From Lachnospiraceae bacterium (GTDB lineage: Bacteria; Bacillota; Clostridia; Lachnospirales; Lachnospiraceae), in NCBI GenBank assembly GCA_031272985.1, contig JAISSU010000016.1, forward strand, positions 152,201-216,200: a DNA stretch of 64,000 nucleotides, given 5' to 3'. Below the pieces are notes generated by a model. It saw only the letters and a program-made list of their open reading frames with translations. It made no database searches and had not been told where the DNA came from. The stretch's first letter is position 1. Each line of letters begins with the position of its first letter. This document shows, one piece after another, positions 59,639-64,000 of this stretch. Both the position numbers and the translations under genes were made by a program.

Positions 59639-61039
59639 TTAAACGCATCCATGCTTCTTAGCAGGACGATCCTCCCTTTTTGTAAAGAGCATTTCCAGCG
59701 AAGCAATAAGATGTTTTCTCGTATCCTCAGGTGATATTACCGCATCCACATATCCGCGTCTCGCCGCCGAAAGCGCGCTGTTTTGCAAAGTATCATATTC
59801 GGATGCCTTTTCATTTAATAATGCATTATCCGCGTCAGGATAGATAATTCTTGAAGCAGCCTTTGCATCCATCATTCCGATTTTTGCATTTTCCCATGCA
59901 TAAACAATATCAGCGCCCAGTTTTTTAGAATTCATGACAAGGTAAGAACTCCCGAACGCTTCACCGATTAACACATTAATCTTTGGAACGGTTGCATTCG
60001 CAAAGCTAAATGCCAGTCTTGCAGTCGCTCGTGCCAATACTTTTTCCGCTCTGACCGATGCTTCAAATCCGCTGACATTGGTAAGCGTAATAATTGGTAT
60101 CTGGAATGCGTCACAGAAAGAAACAAACCTTACCGCCTTCATTGCGCCGTGAACAGTAAGCTCCCCGCTTTTTTTATTGGCGATGGCCCCGACGGTCATT
60201 CCGTCTAATTTCATGAATCCTGTTACCATCTCAGGGGCAAAATCCCTTTTCGATTCCCAGAAGAGATAATTGTCGGAAATCGTAGTGAGGATTGCGGCGC
60301 TATTTTCTATGAGAGCGTCAATTCCGGCGCATTTACGGTTTAAATCATCATTACATGGGGTGTCATTTCCATCTTCTTCATTATTAGAAGGCAATAAAGA
60401 AACCAGAGTTCTGATGTACCCGAAAATCTCCGTCTCCGTGCCGACTCCGTCAACGAGCGATGATTCTTTGCTCTGGAAATCAGCCGAAGCGTAATCATCT
60501 TTTCCGGCTTTATTGGTTTCAATTGCATTTGACGAATTAAGAAAGAGTTTTCCATTGTCCTTTTCAATAAACACAAAATCAGAAAGTCCGCTAAGTAATG
60601 CCAGACCTCCCCCGCAATTACCAAAAATAGCGGTAATCTGCGGTATCACACCTGACGCCAATGTCTGCTTCAAGTAAATCTCGCCCAAAGCCTCCAAGGC
60701 ATCCGTAGCCTCCTGCAAACGAAGCCCCGCACTGTCGATCAACCCGATAACAGGCGCACCGGTTTTCAGCGCAAGCTCATAAATGCGGCATATCTTTCTC
60801 GCATGCATTTCGCCTATTGCCCCGCCCAATACACTTTTATCCTGACTGTAAACATATACGAGTTTTCCGTCAATGATTCCATAGCCGGTAATTACACCAT
60901 CAGACGGGGTGGGCGTTTCCGACAGATTGAAATCGGTTGAACGTGCTGTAACGAGACTTCCGATTTCAACAAAACTGCCTGCGTCAAGTAATGAGTCTAT
61001 TCTCTTTCTCGCCGCGTTTTCTGTTGTAGCGTTACCCAT
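59639..61039 (-). CDS. Acyl-CoA carboxyltransferase-type decarboxylase subunit (MmdA/PccB-like)
   Basis: A 466-residue crotonase-fold carboxyltransferase, with RIDSLLDAGSFVEIG at the start and the GVITGYGIIDGKLVYVYSQD pattern near residue 48. It resembles the alpha subunit of methylmalonyl-CoA or glutaconyl-CoA decarboxylases but is somewhat short. The acyl-CoA substrate cannot be told. It is the first gene of the operon, with AAGGAG before the ATG. Confidence 0.88.
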   Translation of the reverse strand: MGNATTENAARKRIDSLLDAGSFVEIGSLVTARSTDFNLSETPTPSDGVITGYGIIDGKLVYVYSQDKSVLGGAIGEMHARKICRIYELALKTGAPVIGLIDSAGLRLQEATDALEALGEIYLKQTLASGVIPQITAIFGNCGGGLALLSGLSDFVFIEKDNGKLFLNSSNAIETNKAGKDDYASADFQSKESSLVDGVGTETEIFGYIRTLVSLLPSNNEEDGNDTPCNDDLNRKCAGIDALIENSAAILTTISDNYLFWESKRDFAPEMVTGFMKLDGMTVGAIANKKSGELTVHGAMKAVRFVSFCDAFQIPIITLTNVSGFEASVRAEKVLARATARLAFSFANATVPKINVLIGEAFGSSYLVMNSKKLGADIVYAWENAKIGMMDAKAASRIIYPDADNALLNEKASEYDTLQNSALSAARRGYVDAVISPEDTRKHLIASLEMLFTKREDRPAKKHGCV

Positions 61040-61145
61040 GTCATTCGCTCCTTCTTATTAATTTTCAAACTGAGATAAATATATTGTAATAATATTGACT
61101 TAATATAGTATAGATAGTTTTGGTACGAAAATTACACCAATTAGC

Positions 61146-61180
61146 ATTATAAAGGGCAGCTGTCAATTGTGCAACTGCCC
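61146..61180 (-). promoter_or_regulatory. Promoter of the decarboxylase operon, embedded in a dyad
   Basis: On the minus strand TTGCAC (plus 61169-61174), a 17-base spacer and TATAAT (plus 61146-61151) direct the operon. GGGCAG (61154-61159) and CTGCCC (61175-61180) flank the -35 and spacer. The dyad may be the terminator of the upstream leuA-araC gene, an operator, or both. The leader to the first ATG is about 100 bases. Confidence 0.6.
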
Positions 61181-61263
61181 CCTTGCTGTTTTTTTAACGA
61201 TAATTTGTTATTTTATAGACAATTTCAACAAAACTCTCTTTTGCAACGTCTGTAAAGGTCTGC

Positions 61264-63252
61264 TTACGAGGCTCTGCTTCTGAATTGCATCGGAGTCATC
61301 TGATACACTTTTTTAAACAGACGCGTAAAGTGCTCTACATTCTGATAACCGATTGATAGAGAAATATTTTCAACAGTCATCGAACTGCTCTTAAGGAGTG
61401 CCCTCGCCTTTTTCAATCTGAGTTTCTTCACCAGCTCACCAAATGTCATGCCGGATTTTTCTCTGATATACTTAGATAGATATGGCTTTGAAAGGTAAAA
61501 CTGCTTTGAAAGGTCATCAAGCGTCACATGCATATAATTAGCCTGCATATAGTTCATTATTTCTATCATGCGCTCATCCTTAAGAGTAACCGCATTCTGA
61601 ATAGCCTCTATTTTATTTACAGCCACAGTTAACGCTTCTATTGAAGCTTTGATAATATCAGGGTCAATGCCCACCCCCCATAGGGTTTTTCCGTTGCATT
61701 GCAAGCCCACATACGCAACGGCCTGCGACGAAGATCCCCGCGTCTTAATATGCTCCTCATAGAATGTCAATTCGTAACTGACATTAAAGTATGTTTTAAT
61801 TGCATTGCTGACAGCGTCTAATCGACCATTCCCCAAACCGGTGACCACATGATTTTCACCGTTCTGACTTATGGTGACTTCGGCAGTAATTCCGTCGTTT
61901 TGCCTGAAATGACATTCCTCCACGACAAATACAGGTCTCGTGTGGATATAGTGGTCTGCGAAAATTTGATAAACCCAATCAGGAGAAAGCTCCTTATGCG
62001 CCTTATCCGATACATCCTTCACCAAATACCCCACCTCTGCCCGCATAAGCTCAGGTAAGTTAATTCCAAATTTCGATTTAAGGATATAATTAACTCCGCC
62101 CTTGCCGGATTGACTGTTAATTCTGATAACATCGGAATCATATTTACGACCTATATCCTCCGGATCAATAGGCAGATAAGGCACTGTCCATTTCTCGGTG
62201 TTATTATTCTCTATATGACTCATTCCTTTTGCAATGGCATCCTGATGTGAGCCCGAAAAGGCCGTAAATACCAAGTCCCCTGCATACGGTGAACGTTCAT
62301 AAACATGCATACCGGTCAGCCTCTCATACACGTCACGAATATGTCCCATATCATGCAAATCAAGTTTCGGATCCACACCATGCGAATACAGATTCATGGC
62401 AAGGGTAACAATATCGACATTACCGGTTCTCTCGCCGTTTCCAAAAAGAGTCCCTTCAATCCTCTGCGCACCCGCGAGCACCCCTAACTCTGCAGTGGCG
62501 ACACCGCAACCCCTGTCATTGTGAGGGTGCAGGCATAAAATGACATTTTCTCTATTTGCCAGATGTTTATGAACATATTCCAACTGGGTGGCAAAAACAT
62601 GAGGAAGCGCATTTTCAACAGTAGTAGGAATATTAATAATGCATTTCTTTTCAGGAGTCGGCTTCCAAACTTCTATTACAGCATTACAAACCTCTACCGC
62701 ATAGTCTACCTCAGTGCCCGGGAAGCTCTCCGGACTGTACTGGAATGTAAAGTCGCCTTCTGTTTCTTCAGAAAGCTCCTTTAAGAGCTTTGCGCCGTCC
62801 ACGGCAATCTTTAAAATCTGAAGTTTAGACTTTGCAAAGACCTGCTCACGCTGAGCGACCGATGTAGAATTATATAAATGGACCACAGCATGCGGCGCCC
62901 CCTTAACAGCCTCAAAAGTCCTTCTGATAATGTGCTCCCTCGCCTGAGTAAGTACCTGAACAGTGACATCATCGGGAATCATATTGCGTTCTATCAAAGC
63001 GCGCATGAAATTATATTCCGTCTCCGAAGCTGCAGGAAAGCCCACTTCGATCTCTTTAAAACCTATATCGACCAAAAGCTGAAAAAACTCCAACTTCTCA
63101 TCCATACTCATAGGCTCCACCAAAGCCTGATTTCCATCACGTAAATCAACACTGCACCATGCAGGTGCTTTGTCAATGTACTCTTTCTTTACCCAATCAG
63201 TAGTGATAACTGGTGGCATAAAATAAGCTCTTTCATATTTCGCCGCATTCAT
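61264..63252 (-). CDS. 2-isopropylmalate synthase fused to an AraC-type DNA-binding domain
   Basis: A single uninterrupted frame of 662 residues from ATG 63252 (GAGG 9 bases upstream; an ATG at 63261 abuts the site). Residues to about 558 are LeuA: DLRDGNQAL near residue 38, the metal site HPHNDRG near 244, then a linker and the regulatory LeuA dimer domain (about 425-558). The last 104 residues are a complete AraC/XylS domain: first HTH TLDDLSKQFYLSKPYLSKYI and second VENISLSIGYQNVEHFTRLF, closing with MTPMQFR. The enzyme starts leucine synthesis. The fusion suggests an enzyme that also binds DNA; I know of no confirmed precedent. Confidence 0.93.
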   Translation of the reverse strand: MNAAKYERAYFMPPVITTDWVKKEYIDKAPAWCSVDLRDGNQALVEPMSMDEKLEFFQLLVDIGFKEIEVGFPAASETEYNFMRALIERNMIPDDVTVQVLTQAREHIIRRTFEAVKGAPHAVVHLYNSTSVAQREQVFAKSKLQILKIAVDGAKLLKELSEETEGDFTFQYSPESFPGTEVDYAVEVCNAVIEVWKPTPEKKCIINIPTTVENALPHVFATQLEYVHKHLANRENVILCLHPHNDRGCGVATAELGVLAGAQRIEGTLFGNGERTGNVDIVTLAMNLYSHGVDPKLDLHDMGHIRDVYERLTGMHVYERSPYAGDLVFTAFSGSHQDAIAKGMSHIENNNTEKWTVPYLPIDPEDIGRKYDSDVIRINSQSGKGGVNYILKSKFGINLPELMRAEVGYLVKDVSDKAHKELSPDWVYQIFADHYIHTRPVFVVEECHFRQNDGITAEVTISQNGENHVVTGLGNGRLDAVSNAIKTYFNVSYELTFYEEHIKTRGSSSQAVAYVGLQCNGKTLWGVGIDPDIIKASIEALTVAVNKIEAIQNAVTLKDERMIEIMNYMQANYMHVTLDDLSKQFYLSKPYLSKYIREKSGMTFGELVKKLRLKKARALLKSSSMTVENISLSIGYQNVEHFTRLFKKVYQMTPMQFRSRAS

Positions 63253-63302
63253 AATATACATCCTCTCCCTTGATAAAATTCTTGCATTCTGAAAAATGCA
63301 TG

Positions 63303-63340
63303 TTAATACTTTTATTTAAATAAATATCAACCAAATTGAT
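63303..63340 (-). promoter_or_regulatory. leuA-araC promoter region with palindromes
   Basis: On the minus strand TTGATA (plus 63325-63330), a 16-base spacer and TATTAA (plus 63303-63308) form a candidate promoter. The spacer holds a perfect 14-base palindrome TTTATTTAAATAAA (63311-63324). An inverted repeat ATCAA-N5-TTGAT (63326-63340) overlaps the -35. Further toward the gene, plus 63282-63299 has TGCATT-N6-AATGCA. These are candidate operators for the fused AraC domain. Confidence 0.5.
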
Positions 63341-63376
63341 TTTTTATGTTGTAAATCCTATCACAAGAAAAAAAGA

Positions 63377-63407
63377 AAGGAAAGTGACAAATATAATCAC
63401 TTTCCTT
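63377..63407 (-). terminator. Rho-independent terminator upstream of leuA-araC
   Basis: An 11-bp stem (plus 63377-63387 with 63397-63407) and 9-base loop are followed on the minus strand by a T-rich run (plus 63364-63378 is A-rich). It would end leftward transcription from the DUF6273 remnant region. Confidence 0.85.
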
Positions 63408-63504
63408 GATATAATTTAATATCGGATAGGGGTGAACCAATGTTTTCGCCAAAGGCAGGCAACGATTACTGAGCAACGCGCTAGTCAAATTAAAAGAATA
63501 ACAA

Positions 63505-63729
63505 TTACGAATTTAACCAAAAAGCCGGACGAACCCCGTCGGCAATGTTGACATGGTCGCCAATGCGGCAGCAGACGCACCCGCCTTTGTCCACGTACGC
63601 TGCCAAGTCACTAACGCGGCCAGGTGACCGCAGCCACCACCACCATATGTCTCCATTATAGTAAGCAACACGCATTTTCGGAGGCTTTTTGACGTTTGGG
63701 ACTTTATCAATACCGAGCAGAGGATTTGA
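63505..63729 (-). pseudogene. DUF6273-type C-terminal remnant
   Basis: An open minus-strand frame of 74 codons ends with TAA (63505-63507). It holds the DUF6273 signature: NGDIWWWWLRSPG, then about 30 residues later DGVRPAFWLNS at the very C-terminus. The frame is closed by TAA just upstream (63730-63732) and has no good start. The family is common in surface or secreted proteins of gut Clostridia. The missing N-terminal part indicates a decayed gene or a fragment left by rearrangement. Confidence 0.65.
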
Positions 63730-63761
63730 TTAATACTGCTGGATGCTTCTTTGTCTTGGGC

Positions 63762-64000
63762 TTACGGCTCAAAGTATTCACTTAAATGCATGTTATGGGG
63801 ATGCGGACCCTTTAGCGTATTTGCCAGAGCCTGCAGTATCAGTTTGCGATTTGTCCCTTCCTCTTCTGACGCAAGCGGCCGCCAATTTTTAATTTCCAAA
63901 GCCTGATAGTGATCGCTTTGCTTTTGTAAAAGCCGGCGCCATACATCGGCTTCGCGGTACACTGACTCTTTCGCGGGTTTTCCCGGATAACCCAGCGCTT
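63762..64000 (-). CDS. Unknown protein, C-terminal part, runs off the window
   Basis: The minus strand is open from the window edge to TAA at 63762, 78 codons. It ends in HNMHLSEYFEP and includes a DVWRRLLQKQSDHYQALEIK helix-like stretch. It is richer in G+C than nearby genes. I do not recognise it. GTG at 63962 is a possible internal start, but the frame continues beyond the edge, so it is more likely the end of a longer gene. Confidence 0.45.
   Translation of the reverse strand, partial: ALGYPGKPAKESVYREADVWRRLLQKQSDHYQALEIKNWRPLASEEEGTNRKLILQALANTLKGPHPHNMHLSEYFEP

Noticed and set aside
63513..63710. 65-codon minus-strand ORF in the DUF6273 region
   Set aside because: The neighbouring frame contains the WWLRSPG and GVRPAFWL signatures, so this frame is the shadow.

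Overview
The window is a low-GC Firmicutes chromosome segment, most like a Clostridia of the Lachnospiraceae type. This rests on gene order and product types: mutS-mutL-miaA followed by a methionine gamma-lyase-family gene, obgE-yhbY-nadD-yqeK-rsfS, cysS-mrnC-rlmB, a 1256-residue single-chain PurL, a Na+-pumping biotin decarboxylase operon, and a DUF6273-type 'WWLRSPG' remnant. No rRNA is present, so the family assignment is inference. Almost all genes lie on the minus strand. The plus-strand exceptions are lexA, a small membrane protein, a short-chain dehydrogenase, a BlaI/BlaR1-like/peptide trio and a structured RNA.

Region by region: 1-460 is gene-free, with tandem repeats and hairpins ahead of lexA. 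Positions 1164-6742 hold ribosome-assembly, NAD and translation housekeeping (rsfS, yqeK, nadD, yhbY, obgE, a ThrRS lacking the TGS domain, a SEC-C protein). Positions 7120-17460 hold purA, cardiolipin synthase, glnS, tRNA-Thr, rlmB, mrnC, cysS, cysE, a GNAT protein and ispF. Positions 17569-21096 encode a MacB-type ABC exporter with a large membrane-anchored adaptor-like protein, followed by tRNA-Met and a glycosyltransferase. After a broken XRE regulator and an SDR gene comes an AT-rich accessory island (about 23.7-31.5 kb).

The island is the best candidate for an undescribed system. On the left, transcribed leftward, are a 21-codon small ORF with a strong ribosome-binding site, a C39-peptidase ABC exporter, an 801-residue FtsX-type permease, its ATPase and a thioredoxin-fold lipoprotein. 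On the right, transcribed divergently, are a BlaI-type repressor, a BlaR1-like M56 metalloprotease with a short non-beta-lactam sensor tail, and an 84-residue secreted aromatic/basic peptide whose start codon overlaps the metalloprotease stop. I infer a peptide production/sensing/resistance module; this is not proven by the sequence.

From 31.5 to 51.2 kb come purL, a DUF1461 membrane protein, a plus-strand structured RNA with its own terminator, two flavoproteins, a methionine gamma-lyase-family enzyme, miaA, mutL, mutS, miaB, a MurJ/SpoVB-type flippase, ybeY and phoH. Positions 51.2-53.4 kb hold a lipoprotein, a multiply damaged serine-protease-like gene and a ZIP metal transporter. Positions 53.5-61.0 kb form one operon for a biotin-dependent sodium-pump decarboxylase with two different carboxyltransferase subunits, followed by a MurR/RpiR regulator and an HI0933 flavoprotein. 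At 61.3-63.3 kb lies a 2-isopropylmalate synthase fused in frame to an AraC-type DNA-binding domain. The right edge has a DUF6273 remnant and a partial unknown gene.
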